A DNA stretch of 64,000 nucleotides, taken from positions 124,001 to 188,000 of the forward strand of contig LDYB01000016.1 of NCBI GenBank assembly GCA_001442985.1, given 5' to 3'. Source of the DNA: Armatimonadetes bacterium DC (GTDB taxonomy: Bacteria > Armatimonadota > Fimbriimonadia > Fimbriimonadales > GBS-DC). The translations under genes and the position numbers were made by a program. Position 1 is the first letter of the stretch. Every line of letters begins with the position of its first letter. Shown piece by piece: positions 1 to 7,236 of the stretch. The notes beneath the pieces were generated by a model, which made no database searches, was not told the DNA's origin, and saw nothing but the letters and a program-made list of their open reading frames with translations.

Positions 1-2
1 GC

Positions 3-707
3 GCCGAGGCGCTGATCAACATGGCACTCAAGCCACCTCACGAGAGCGAAGGGGTACACTGGGAAGCCGACCCTGCAGGCTGGCGCGCGGTTGCAGTCGG
101 CAAGTCGGCGCACGGGAGCCATCCCGAGGGAGGCATTAATGCCGTCGCCCGACTGCTCAAAGCGATTCAGCCACTGAACCTGCCCGACAACGAACACTGG
201 CTGGACACCGTGCTGGAGTGGGCAGAGTCGCTGGACGGGAGCGCGCTGGGAATCGCCCACAGCGATGAGGTGTCGGGCGCGCTCACTTCCAACCTCGGCG
301 TGTTTGAGTACGATGGCAACCGCGTGCGGTGCGTGTTCAACATCCGTTATCCCGTTACATGGAATCTGGACGCGCTCAAGGAACGCCTGCAGCCTGTGCT
401 GGAGCGCACGGGGTTCACGCTGGCGGATGTGCGCCACACGCCGCCGCTCTATGTGCCCCCCGACACGCCGTTCCTGCAGACCATCCTGCGGGTCTACCGC
501 GAGGAGACGGGCGACACCGAGAGCCAGCCCCAGACGATGGGCGGCGGCACCTACGCTCGCACGATGCCGAACCTTGTGGCAATCGGCGCCGCGATGGAAG
601 GCGACGGCACGGCACACGAGGCTGACGAGCGAATCGCCATCCAGAGCCTCAAGACCCTCGTGCGGCTCTATGCGCGAATCTTTGAAGAACTGGCGAACTT
701 AGATTGA
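3..707 (+). CDS. M20-family dipeptidase (PepV-like), 5' truncated
   Basis: Zinc metallopeptidase of the M20 family, most like PepV-type dipeptidases that cleave Xaa-dipeptides in the cytoplasm. The gene runs off the left edge: an open frame continues from base 3 into the ATG at 21, so that ATG is probably internal. What is seen is the last 234 residues: the lid/dimerisation part with the substrate-contact stretch GKSAHGSHPEGGINA, and near the C-terminus MGGGTYAR followed by AHEADE, the signature that separates PepV/PepD-type dipeptidases from ArgE/DapE. The metal ligands of the N-terminal half are outside the window. Its stop lies 13 bases before xylB, so the two are probably cotranscribed. 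The family is clear; the exact substrate is not. Confidence 0.85.
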   Translation, partial: AEALINMALKPPHESEGVHWEADPAGWRAVAVGKSAHGSHPEGGINAVARLLKAIQPLNLPDNEHWLDTVLEWAESLDGSALGIAHSDEVSGALTSNLGVFEYDGNRVRCVFNIRYPVTWNLDALKERLQPVLERTGFTLADVRHTPPLYVPPDTPFLQTILRVYREETGDTESQPQTMGGGTYARTMPNLVAIGAAMEGDGTAHEADERIAIQSLKTLVRLYARIFEELANLD

Positions 708-720
708 GGAGGTTAACACG

Positions 721-2190
721 ATGCTCCTGGGCATCGACATCGGCACATCGGGCGTGAAGGCGGTGCTGATAGACACCGAAGGGCGCGTGATTGCCAGCGC
801 CTCCGAATCGTACCCCCTACTCACGCCCAAACCCCTGTGGGCGGAACAGAACCCCGAGGACTGGTGGCACGCGACCTGCAAAGCGATTCGGCAGATTTTG
901 CAGGATTCGGGCGTCGCACCGGGCGCGATACGGGGCATCGGCTTGAGCGGGCAAATGCACGGCTCGGTGTTTCTGGACGCAGACGGGCGCGTTATCCGTC
1001 CCGCTCTGCTGTGGTGCGACCAGCGCACCGCCGACGAGTGCGCATGGATCACCGAGCGCGTCGGCGAGCAGACCGTGTTGCAAACGACGCTCAACCCCGT
1101 GCTGACAGGCTTTCAGGCGGGCAAGATTATCTGGCTCCGCAGGCACGAACCCGAAAACTACGCCCGCGTGCGCCATGTGCTGCTGCCCAAGGACTACATT
1201 CGCTTCATGCTCACGGGCGAGTTCGCGACGGAGGTCTCCGACGCCTCGGGCACCGCGCTGTTCGAAGTGCCGAAGCGCGACTGGGCGTATGCGATGCTGG
1301 ACACGCTGGAGCTGCCGCGTGAGTGGTTCCCGCGCGTGTACGAGTCGCCCGAAATCACGGGGCGTGTGAACGCCGCAGCAGCGCAGGCGACGGGACTGGC
1401 AGAGGGTACGCCTGTAGTCGGGGGCGCGGGCGATCAGGCAGGGGGCGCTGTGGGCTGCGGCGTGGTGGAAGAAGGTATCGCCTCCGTCGCCGTGGGCACC
1501 AGCGGCGTGGTGTTCGCCCATCTGAATCAGCCTCGTGTGGACGCGCACTACCGCACGCACACCTTCTGCCATGCCGTGCCCGGCGCGTGGCATGTGATGG
1601 GCGTGATGCTGATGGCGGGCGGCGCGCTGCAGTGGTATCGCGATACTTTTATGCCTCAAGAATCGTTTGACACCGCGCTTGCGGAAGCGGAAGCGGTGTC
1701 GCCCAGCTCGGAGGGGTTGCTGTTTCTGCCCTATCTTTCGGGCGAGCGCACACCACACGCGGACCCGAAGGCGCGCGGGGCATTCGTCGGCGCGACGCTG
1801 GCGCACGGACGCGGGCACTTCACACGCGCCGTGCTGGAAGGCGTCGCCTACGGACTGCGCGACTCGCTGGAGATTCTGCGCGAGATGGGGCTTTCGCTCC
1901 ACCAGCTGCGGCTGACAGGCGGCGGCGCGAAAAGCCCGCTCTGGCGCCAGATTCTGGCGGATGTGTTCGGGCAACCCGTTCACACCCTGCAGGCGGAAGA
2001 GGGACCTGCGTTTGGGGTGGCGCTGCTCGCAGGCGTGGGCACAGGTGTGTGGAACAGCGTGCCCGAAGCGTGCGCCCAAACCGTGCGACTGGCAGACTCC
2101 ACCGAACCCAACCCCGCGCACCAGCCCCTGTATGAGGCAGGCTACGCGCAGTATCGGCAACTCTATCCCGCGTTGAAGCCTTTCTTCTGA
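721..2190 (+). CDS. xylB: Xylulokinase
   Basis: FGGY-family carbohydrate kinase that phosphorylates D-xylulose to xylulose 5-phosphate, feeding the pentose phosphate pathway. At 489 residues it has the usual family length. The N-terminal phosphate-1 loop reads GIDIGTSGVKAVLID. The xylulokinase-type SGQMHGSV, WCDQRTADEC and VGGAGDQAGGAVGCG motifs follow, and the C-terminal ATPase lobe has RLTGGGAKSPLWRQI. The start has a strong ribosome site (GAGGAGG, 8 bases before the ATG), which overlaps the end of the upstream peptidase gene. No xylose isomerase is in the window; a xylose-isomerase-like TIM-barrel gene lies far away at 61159. Another ketose is possible as substrate, but the xylulose-kinase motifs are good. 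Confidence 0.92.
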   Translation: MLLGIDIGTSGVKAVLIDTEGRVIASASESYPLLTPKPLWAEQNPEDWWHATCKAIRQILQDSGVAPGAIRGIGLSGQMHGSVFLDADGRVIRPALLWCDQRTADECAWITERVGEQTVLQTTLNPVLTGFQAGKIIWLRRHEPENYARVRHVLLPKDYIRFMLTGEFATEVSDASGTALFEVPKRDWAYAMLDTLELPREWFPRVYESPEITGRVNAAAAQATGLAEGTPVVGGAGDQAGGAVGCGVVEEGIASVAVGTSGVVFAHLNQPRVDAHYRTHTFCHAVPGAWHVMGVMLMAGGALQWYRDTFMPQESFDTALAEAEAVSPSSEGLLFLPYLSGERTPHADPKARGAFVGATLAHGRGHFTRAVLEGVAYGLRDSLEILREMGLSLHQLRLTGGGAKSPLWRQILADVFGQPVHTLQAEEGPAFGVALLAGVGTGVWNSVPEACAQTVRLADSTEPNPAHQPLYEAGYAQYRQLYPALKPFF

Positions 2191-2248
2191 GATCTACTGA
2201 GCCTGCTTGAGGAAATAAGCAACAAATGCTGGCAAAGTCGGTGCGCCT

Positions 2249-2533
2249 TCACGCATAAAGGCTTTCGCGCCGCAGGGCGTCCTCAGACAACGGCGGGGCA
2301 GAAGGGCGTTCCTCATCAACCCACTCTCGAATCGCCTGCTTGAGCTCACTCGGTGTGGCACGCTTCCATAGAGGCTCTTCCTTCGGGATTGCGTACTTCT
2401 CGCGGAGACGAGCGAGTAAGGCATACGCCTCCTCTGGCGACTCCACAGTCAGACGCAGTAGCTCCCTGAGCTCTTCTGGAGAAGCATGCCGGAGCACTTG
2501 CAATACGGCATAGGGTTCTGTTGCTGTAAGCAT
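2249..2533 (-). CDS. Small hypothetical helical protein
   Basis: A 94-residue protein I do not recognise. It looks mostly alpha-helical and charged (stretches such as SPEELRELLRLTVESPEEA), with no Cys cluster, signal peptide or membrane segment. The ATG at 2533 is chosen because a GG-TACAAT box lies 6 bases upstream; an in-frame ATG six codons earlier would sit upstream of that box. Isolated on the minus strand between xylB and a repeat element. It might be a small regulator or antitoxin, but nothing in the sequence proves this. Confidence 0.55.
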   Translation of the reverse strand: MLTATEPYAVLQVLRHASPEELRELLRLTVESPEEAYALLARLREKYAIPKEEPLWKRATPSELKQAIREWVDEERPSAPPLSEDALRRESLYA

Positions 2534-2539
2534 ACCGAA

Positions 2540-2545
2540 ATTGTA
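2540..2545 (-). promoter_or_regulatory. -10 box (GG-TACAAT) of the small hypothetical gene
   Basis: TACAAT preceded by GG, 6 bases from the ATG at 2533 on the minus strand. No ribosome site fits between them, so the mRNA is probably leaderless. Confidence 0.55.
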
Positions 2546-2636
2546 CCACACCTGCTTCGTGAAGCGCTTTGTGTGGCTTCATGAGGGGCTGTACAGGAAA
2601 ACGAGCAAGCCATAGAATCGGAGGGCGTTTGTGCCC

Positions 2637-2725
2637 GACGGCTGAAGCCGTTCCTATGAAACGAAGCCGACATCCGTCGGCTAAGCGCAGGCTGGCTTTG
2701 TCTATTAGGAACGGCTTCAGCCGTC
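2637..2725. repeat. Nested inverted-repeat (REP/MITE-like) element
   Basis: Two 19-base arms (2637-2655 GACGGCTGAAGCCGTTCCT and 2707-2725) are exact reverse complements separated by 51 bases. Each arm is itself nearly palindromic (ACGGCT-GA-AGCCGT). Inside the loop a third perfect hairpin (2665-2671 with 2676-2682, loop ATCC) repeats the AGCCGAC theme. There is no coding potential and no transposase, and the element occupies most of the 238-base gap between two minus-strand genes. A cruciform-forming REP or MITE-like repeat fits best; a transcript structure between the convergent xylB and rtcB regions is an alternative. Confidence 0.6.
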
Positions 2726-2771
2726 TGAACCTGTACCCTCAGATAGCCTCAGTAGCGCAGGCAAACCGCGC

Positions 2772-5624
2772 CTACCCCTTCACCACACCAATCGGGCGCA
2801 GTTTGGCGACTTTGCGCGAAATGCCCGCGTTATGCACCACCTCCACCACATTCGCCACATCTTTGTAAGCGTAAGACGCCTCTTCGCCGAGCGTGGCTTT
2901 GTTCTGAGCGCGCACGATAATACCCTGCTCTTCCATCTCTTTGGCGATATTGCGCCCGCGCGCCTCGCGCAGTGCGCCCTTGCGGCTCATCATGCGCCCC
3001 GCCCCGTGGCAGGTCGTGCCGAAGGTCTCCTCCATCGCCTTCTGCGTGCCCACCAGCACAAACGAGTAGCGCCCCATATCGCCCGGAATCAGCACAGGCT
3101 GACCCACCTCGCGATAGACTTCGGGCACTTCGGGGTGTCCGGGCGGGAAGGCGCGTGTGGCGCCCTTGCGATGCACGCAGACCTTGATGGGCTTGCCATC
3201 CACGATATGCTCCTCAATCTTGGCGATATTGTGCGCCACATCGTACACCTGTCGGATGCCCAGCGATTCGGGCGTGCTTCGGAACACCTTCGCGAACGCC
3301 TGACGCACCCAGTGCGCAATCGCCTGACGGTTGGCAAACGCGAAGTTCGCCGCACAGTGCATCGCCCGCAGGTAGGTCTGCCCCTCTTCGGAGTTCAGGG
3401 GGGCGCAAGCCAGCTGGCGGTCTGGCAAAACGATACCGTACTTACGATGCGCCTCCTCCATAATGTCCAGATGGTCCTGGCAGGTCTGATGCCCAAACCC
3501 GCGCGAGCCGGTGTGAATCATCACCGTTACCTGTCCCACCTGCGTGATGCCGAACTTCTCGGCGACAACAGGGTCGTAAATTTCGTCCACCACCTGAATT
3601 TCAAGGAAGTGGTTGCCGCCGCCGAGGGTGCCGAGCTGGTCCTTGCCGCGCTCGATGGCTTTCTCGGTGATAGTGTCGGGGTCGGGCATATCCAGCCTGC
3701 CCAGCGCCTCGGTGTGTAGCACATCATCTTCCCAGCCGTAGCCGTGTTCCACCATCCACTGGGCGCCTTTGAGCATGACCTCGCGCAGCTCTTTTTTGTT
3801 GAGTTTAATCAGCCCCTCGCCGCCGAAGCCTGCAGGCACATCGCGGAAAATCTGGTCTACCAGCTCCTTCAGGCGCGGGCGCACCTCTTTTTCGGTCAGG
3901 TCTGTGCGGAGCAGACGGACGCCACAGTTGGACACCACGAACCCGTTTGCGACAAAGTTGTGGTCGGCGTGTTCAACGGTGAGGTCGTACACAAAAGGCT
4001 CGTTGTAATCCACAGGCTCGATGCTCTGAACCGTATCCCAGACCATGCCATCCTCGCCCACCAGCGCAAACTGGACGAACTCGGCGAACGAAGGGAAGTC
4101 TTTGGGGATGCGGGACACACCGCCCACAATCTGTTGCTTGAGCCTCAGGTAGACAACTGCGGCATTCGCCAGTCGCTGGCGGGCGCTGTTGTATTCGTAG
4201 CCAATCTGGCTCCAGAGCCGAATCAGGTTCGAGTCGCTTCCCACAATCTGCAGCCGGCAGCGGAGCGAACACCGCCCTTTCCAGCTCACATACGCAATCT
4301 CCTGCGTGTTATCAAGCAGGCGCGATTGAATGCCGAACCGCAGAAGCATCTGCTTCACATCGGCAAGGAACGCCCAACCCGACTCGACGAACGGCTCGTG
4401 TTTATTGAGGCACAGCAGAGGTGCCTGGAAGGTTGCAGGGTGGTTCGGCAGCGTGCTGGGCGCTCCAAGTTCTGCCCCAAACAGCGCCGCCAGATAGAGT
4501 CGCTGAATCCACAGTGGCTGCGCCATCAGCCACTGGGGTACCCGATATGCCTGCGCTGCCTTGTTGCCCAGTGGCACCCCCAAACACGCCAGCAACGCCA
4601 CAAAGGCGGTGCTGTTCACGCGGAAAGCACTCTCTTGCGCCTCGAATTCGTAGGTGCGGTAGCGGGTTTGTATCCGGTGTCGGCGCTGGCGCGTATAGAT
4701 GCGGGAGGGCTTGAAGCCAATTCGCGCCACATCCATACGGATTCGCTCCAGATTCTCTGGGGCGCCATAGAAGAACGCCACGCCCTTGCCGTTGCCACCT
4801 GCGTAGCGCATCGTGCCATCGCCAGTCAGGTAGCCCATCAGCTTGATCAGCAACGGCAGGCGCGGGTCGTTCGCTCGAAGAGGCAGGAGATTCAGCCGCT
4901 GGAGCTGGCGCAGAATCTGGCGACATGCGTTCTCCGACTTGCCCGCTTGCTGAAGGTGCGTGCGAACAGTTTCTGCGTCCACCAGGAGCGCGTCCGAAGG
5001 CGCCTCATAGGAAACCCCCTCGAAGGGGTAAAGCGCCACGCGCGCGCCCACCTGCAAGGTGTGCAGACGCCTCATCCCCTCAGGCGTCCAGAAGGGATGC
5101 TCTGCTGTCGCCAGCACCTCAAACCCCGTGAGGGTGCGCAGCCGATACACGGGGTTGCGGGGGCGTACCTGCATCATCGCGCCCACGGGCGCCGCCTCGC
5201 GAACGCCCTGCTCAAGATGGAAGCACGCCACGCGCTGGCTCAACCACTGTGCTTGCAGGTCGCCTATACGGAACCAGTAGCCATGCTCGGTCAGCACGCG
5301 CGTGTCGGGATGGAGGCAGTTAATATCGTAGCCGACCCCACCCGGCGAAATCACCCCCTCCTCCAGGTCCATCGCCGCGACGCCCCCAATCGGGAAGCCG
5401 TAGCCCCAGTGGATGTCGGGCATCGCCAGCGACGCCTTCACAATTCCAGGCAAAAAGGCGACATTCGCCACCTGTTCGGGCGCCTGATCCTGCTTAATTT
5501 GCTCTATCATGCGCTTGCTGGCAAAGATGATGCCATCCACGCGCATGCCGGGCTTGTAGCTTTTCGGAATACGCCAGCGATATTCGTCAATCTGCTCCAG
5601 TGGTCCCTTCCAGACCTCGCTCAC
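2772..5624 (-). CDS. rtcB: RtcB tRNA-splicing RNA ligase precursor with in-frame intein
   Basis: GTP/Mn-dependent RNA ligase that joins 2',3'-cyclic phosphate or 3'-phosphate ends to 5'-OH ends, in RNA repair or tRNA splicing. The precursor is 950 residues. The exteins alone total 486, the normal RtcB length. The N-extein ends PGGVGYDIN and the C-extein resumes CGVRLLRTDL, together rebuilding the conserved DINCGVR metal-binding motif; later motifs include GTLGGGNHFLE, MIHTGSRGFGHQ and HGAGRMMSRKGA. The GTG at 5624 is chosen as start because it has a perfect GGGAGG site and a TATAAT box (5650-5655) just upstream. A frame-extending ATG at 5690 would lie upstream of that promoter. The start overlaps the end of mscS by 38 bases. 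No rtcA or archease gene is nearby. Confidence 0.95.
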   Translation of the reverse strand: MSEVWKGPLEQIDEYRWRIPKSYKPGMRVDGIIFASKRMIEQIKQDQAPEQVANVAFLPGIVKASLAMPDIHWGYGFPIGGVAAMDLEEGVISPGGVGYDINCLHPDTRVLTEHGYWFRIGDLQAQWLSQRVACFHLEQGVREAAPVGAMMQVRPRNPVYRLRTLTGFEVLATAEHPFWTPEGMRRLHTLQVGARVALYPFEGVSYEAPSDALLVDAETVRTHLQQAGKSENACRQILRQLQRLNLLPLRANDPRLPLLIKLMGYLTGDGTMRYAGGNGKGVAFFYGAPENLERIRMDVARIGFKPSRIYTRQRRHRIQTRYRTYEFEAQESAFRVNSTAFVALLACLGVPLGNKAAQAYRVPQWLMAQPLWIQRLYLAALFGAELGAPSTLPNHPATFQAPLLCLNKHEPFVESGWAFLADVKQMLLRFGIQSRLLDNTQEIAYVSWKGRCSLRCRLQIVGSDSNLIRLWSQIGYEYNSARQRLANAAVVYLRLKQQIVGGVSRIPKDFPSFAEFVQFALVGEDGMVWDTVQSIEPVDYNEPFVYDLTVEHADHNFVANGFVVSNCGVRLLRTDLTEKEVRPRLKELVDQIFRDVPAGFGGEGLIKLNKKELREVMLKGAQWMVEHGYGWEDDVLHTEALGRLDMPDPDTITEKAIERGKDQLGTLGGGNHFLEIQVVDEIYDPVVAEKFGITQVGQVTVMIHTGSRGFGHQTCQDHLDIMEEAHRKYGIVLPDRQLACAPLNSEEGQTYLRAMHCAANFAFANRQAIAHWVRQAFAKVFRSTPESLGIRQVYDVAHNIAKIEEHIVDGKPIKVCVHRKGATRAFPPGHPEVPEVYREVGQPVLIPGDMGRYSFVLVGTQKAMEETFGTTCHGAGRMMSRKGALREARGRNIAKEMEEQGIIVRAQNKATLGEEASYAYKDVANVVEVVHNAGISRKVAKLRPIGVVKG
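3927..5318 (-). mobile_element. RtcB intein with LAGLIDADG homing-endonuclease domain
   Basis: A 464-residue in-frame intein inserted just before the catalytic Cys of RtcB. Splicing block A starts at Cys1 (CLHPDTRVLTEHGYW); block B has TAEH at intein residues 71-74; blocks F/G are VYDLTVEHADHNFVANGF then VVSN, followed by Cys+1. The central region has two LAGLIDADG-type helices, LMGYLTGDGTM (acidic residue D167) and LYLAALFGAELG (E283), so the endonuclease may still be active. The penultimate residue before the terminal Asn is Ser, not the usual His. Boundaries are exact because removing 464 residues restores DINCGVR. Confidence 0.95.
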
Positions 5625-6558
5625 GGTGAATCCCTCCCGCAGACTCGGTATTATACCCACTGGCTGAAGCCGGCAACGAAGCAGAGTCAATCTGCACCTG
5701 GACCTTCCCCTCGCGCAGATAGAGGTCGCGCTTCGGATAGGGAATCTCTATCCCGTACTCTTTGAACTTGTCATAGATTGCGAAGTTGAGTTCGCTGATG
5801 AGTTTGCCCCGCTGATGCACCAGCGTGGTGGACCACACCCGCAACTCGAACTCCACTGCGCTCTCGCCGAACGCCATCAGGCGCACAGCAGGGGGCGGGT
5901 CTGCCAGCACATCGGGGTGGCTCTCGGCAACCTCGTAGAGCAGCTTTTCCACAAGGCGCAGGTCGCTACCATAGGCAACGCCAATCGGGATTTTGAACCG
6001 TACACGCGGGTCATCACGAGTCCAGTTAATCACAGGCTCCTGAATCAGCATGGAGTTTGGCACCACAATCGCGATGTTATCGTTGGTGATAATGGTAGTT
6101 GCCCGTGTGCCGATTTGCACCACCTTGCCGTCAATATTATTGACCACCACGCGATCGCCCACCTTCACAGGGCGCTCAATTAACAGGATGAGCCCGCTGA
6201 TGAAGTTGCTGGCGATGTTTTGCAGCCCGAAGCCAATCCCCACCCCCAACGCGCCTGCGAACACACTGAGTGCGGTGAGGTCAATCCCGGCGCTCTGGAT
6301 GATGGCTAACCCGCCGAAGAAGAACACGAGGTAGCGCACCAGCGTGCCAATCGCCTCGCGGGCGCCGATGTCCATCGGAGTCCGTTGAAGCGCGCGCACG
6401 ATGAGCCGCCGCGCCAGCGCCGCCAGCCAGTAGAGCAGAATCAGGCTGACCAGCACCATCAGCAACGCGCCTGCGGTAATCGCGCTGTTCCCGACGCGAA
6501 ACAAGGGTGCCTCCAGCCACTCCACAAGACCCCTCGCAAGCTCAAGAAAATGCTCCAT
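5587..6558 (-). CDS. MscS-family small-conductance mechanosensitive channel
   Basis: Inner-membrane channel that releases solutes under hypo-osmotic stress. 323 residues: three membrane segments (about 26-45, 70-90 and the pore helix around 93-115 with GALGVGIGFGLQNIASNFISG), followed by the MscS beta domain (VGDRVVVNNIDGKVVQIGTRAT) and the alpha/beta cytoplasmic domain ending near PKRDLYL. The last 30 residues are low-complexity, and their codons overlap the promoter and start of rtcB by 38 bases. The start is uncertain: this ATG or a TTG six codons upstream at 6576; neither has a clear ribosome site. Confidence 0.88.
   Translation of the reverse strand: MEHFLELARGLVEWLEAPLFRVGNSAITAGALLMVLVSLILLYWLAALARRLIVRALQRTPMDIGAREAIGTLVRYLVFFFGGLAIIQSAGIDLTALSVFAGALGVGIGFGLQNIASNFISGLILLIERPVKVGDRVVVNNIDGKVVQIGTRATTIITNDNIAIVVPNSMLIQEPVINWTRDDPRVRFKIPIGVAYGSDLRLVEKLLYEVAESHPDVLADPPPAVRLMAFGESAVEFELRVWSTTLVHQRGKLISELNFAIYDKFKEYGIEIPYPKRDLYLREGKVQVQIDSASLPASASGYNTESAGGIHRERGLEGTTGAD
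5650..5655 (-). promoter_or_regulatory. -10 box (GGG-TATAAT) of rtcB
   Basis: TATAAT preceded by GGG, 25 bases before the GTG start of rtcB. The gene also has a GGGAGG ribosome site, so this transcript has a short leader. The box lies inside the 3' codons of mscS. Confidence 0.65.
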
Positions 6559-6648
6559 AAACAGAGGAATTTGCAAGTGCGTCCGTTTTTTCCTGCTATA
6601 GGGAACTCTCGCCCCGGAAACCCCGTATTAATTGCGTGGAGGTGTATC

Positions 6649-6834
6649 ATGCAAGCCAATGTCGGCAGTCTCGACCGCGCTGTGCGCGTTCTGCTGGGCG
6701 TTGCCCTGATCGCATGGGGTCTTTACGCCCAGAACTGGTGGGGACTGCTGGGGGTTCCCCTGCTCCTGAGCGGGCTGACAGGCTACTGCTTCCTCTACAA
6801 GCTCTTCGGCTTCACCACCTGCAAAGCACGCTAA
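6649..6834 (+). CDS. DUF2892 (YgaP-like) small membrane protein
   Basis: 61-residue protein of the DUF2892 family, the small membrane module also found at the end of YgaP rhodanese. Pattern seen: GSLDRAVRVLLGVALIAWG, then WWGLLGVPLLLSGLTGYC and a final YKLFGFTTCK, giving two short membrane helices and two conserved Cys. The role of the family is not settled. The ATG at 6649 has GGAGG 7 bases upstream; a much longer in-frame extension is rejected because it overlaps the divergent mscS gene. It lies 123 bases before the ubiquitin-like operon, and no link to it is evident. Confidence 0.85.
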   Translation: MQANVGSLDRAVRVLLGVALIAWGLYAQNWWGLLGVPLLLSGLTGYCFLYKLFGFTTCKAR

Positions 6835-6957
6835 GCCCCGACTCAAGAGCCTGAGTCCAGCCGAAAACCGCTTCCTCGCAATTTTCGGGAACCTTTTGGA
6901 GCCCTTTCCCGTAATGCATGGTACACGGTACTCACACCACTATATGGAGGTACAGCA

Positions 6958-7158
6958 ATGGCAAAAGGACTCACCGAAAAGGTCAAAATCAACGATCAGG
7001 AGTTTGAGATTCGGCTCCTGCCGATTACGCCGCAGACCGACAACACGAAGACCACGCTGAACCCGGCGACGGCGACACCGCCCAAAACCGAAGAGGTGGT
7101 GCGCGAGCTGCCTTCGGTAACGCGCCTGCCCCGCTGGGAAGACGGCGCTCCAGCTTAA
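6958..7158 (+). CDS. Small protein leading the ubiquitin-like conjugation operon
   Basis: 66-residue protein I cannot assign by family. The start is well supported by GGAGG 8 bases upstream. The N-terminal part (EKVKINDQEFEIRLLPI) could form a beta-hairpin like the first two strands of a beta-grasp fold. The remainder is rich in Thr/Pro and looks disordered, and the C-terminus is GAPA, not Gly-Gly. As the first gene before E2-like, JAB-E1 and zinc-finger genes it is the positional candidate for the modifier or its precursor/adaptor, because bacterial E1/E2/JAB operons usually encode a small ubiquitin-like protein. The sequence alone does not prove a beta-grasp fold, and it is short for one. 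Confidence 0.65.
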   Translation: MAKGLTEKVKINDQEFEIRLLPITPQTDNTKTTLNPATATPPKTEEVVRELPSVTRLPRWEDGAPA

Positions 7159-7183
7159 AACACACCGGCATTGGGGGGTGCCC

Positions 7184-7218
7184 GGAGTAGGGCATGGGGC
7201 AATCCCATGCTCTACTCC
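7184..7218 (+). promoter_or_regulatory. Strong hairpin between first and second gene of the ubiquitin-like operon
   Basis: A 15-base-pair stem with one G-U pair (7184-7198 with 7204-7218, loop GCAAT), followed by only three T before the AGGAGG ribosome site of the E2-like gene. It could be a leaky terminator, an RNase-processing site or a 3' stabiliser giving the first gene more transcript than the enzymes. The stem is certain; the role is inferred. Confidence 0.6.
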
Positions 7219-7236
7219 TTTCACAGGAGGCAGAGG

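Noticed and set aside
817-2160. 447-codon open frame antisense to xylB
   Set aside because: A by-product of GC-rich codon usage; it lies wholly within a clear xylulokinase gene and has no family motifs.
2194-2424. 76-codon minus-strand frame beside the small hypothetical gene
   Set aside because: It overlaps the better-supported 2249-2533 frame and has no start signal.
5655-5680. Second copy of the palindromic repeat at the end of mscS
   Set aside because: Only about 10 bases (GGCTGAAGCC) match the element at 2637; a self-complementary decamer can occur by chance.
5625-5690. Extended RtcB start at an ATG 22 codons upstream
   Set aside because: It lies upstream of the TATAAT box and would read through it; the GTG with GGGAGG is better.
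3744-5765. 673-codon open frame antisense to the rtcB intein
   Set aside because: Composition is typical of an antisense shadow; no start signal and no recognisable domains.
6841-6957. Promoter of the ubiquitin-like operon
   Set aside because: GG-TACACG and GG-TACTCA lie in the gap, but neither is a convincing -10, so none is called; a small GACTCA/TGAGTC stem is also too weak to name.
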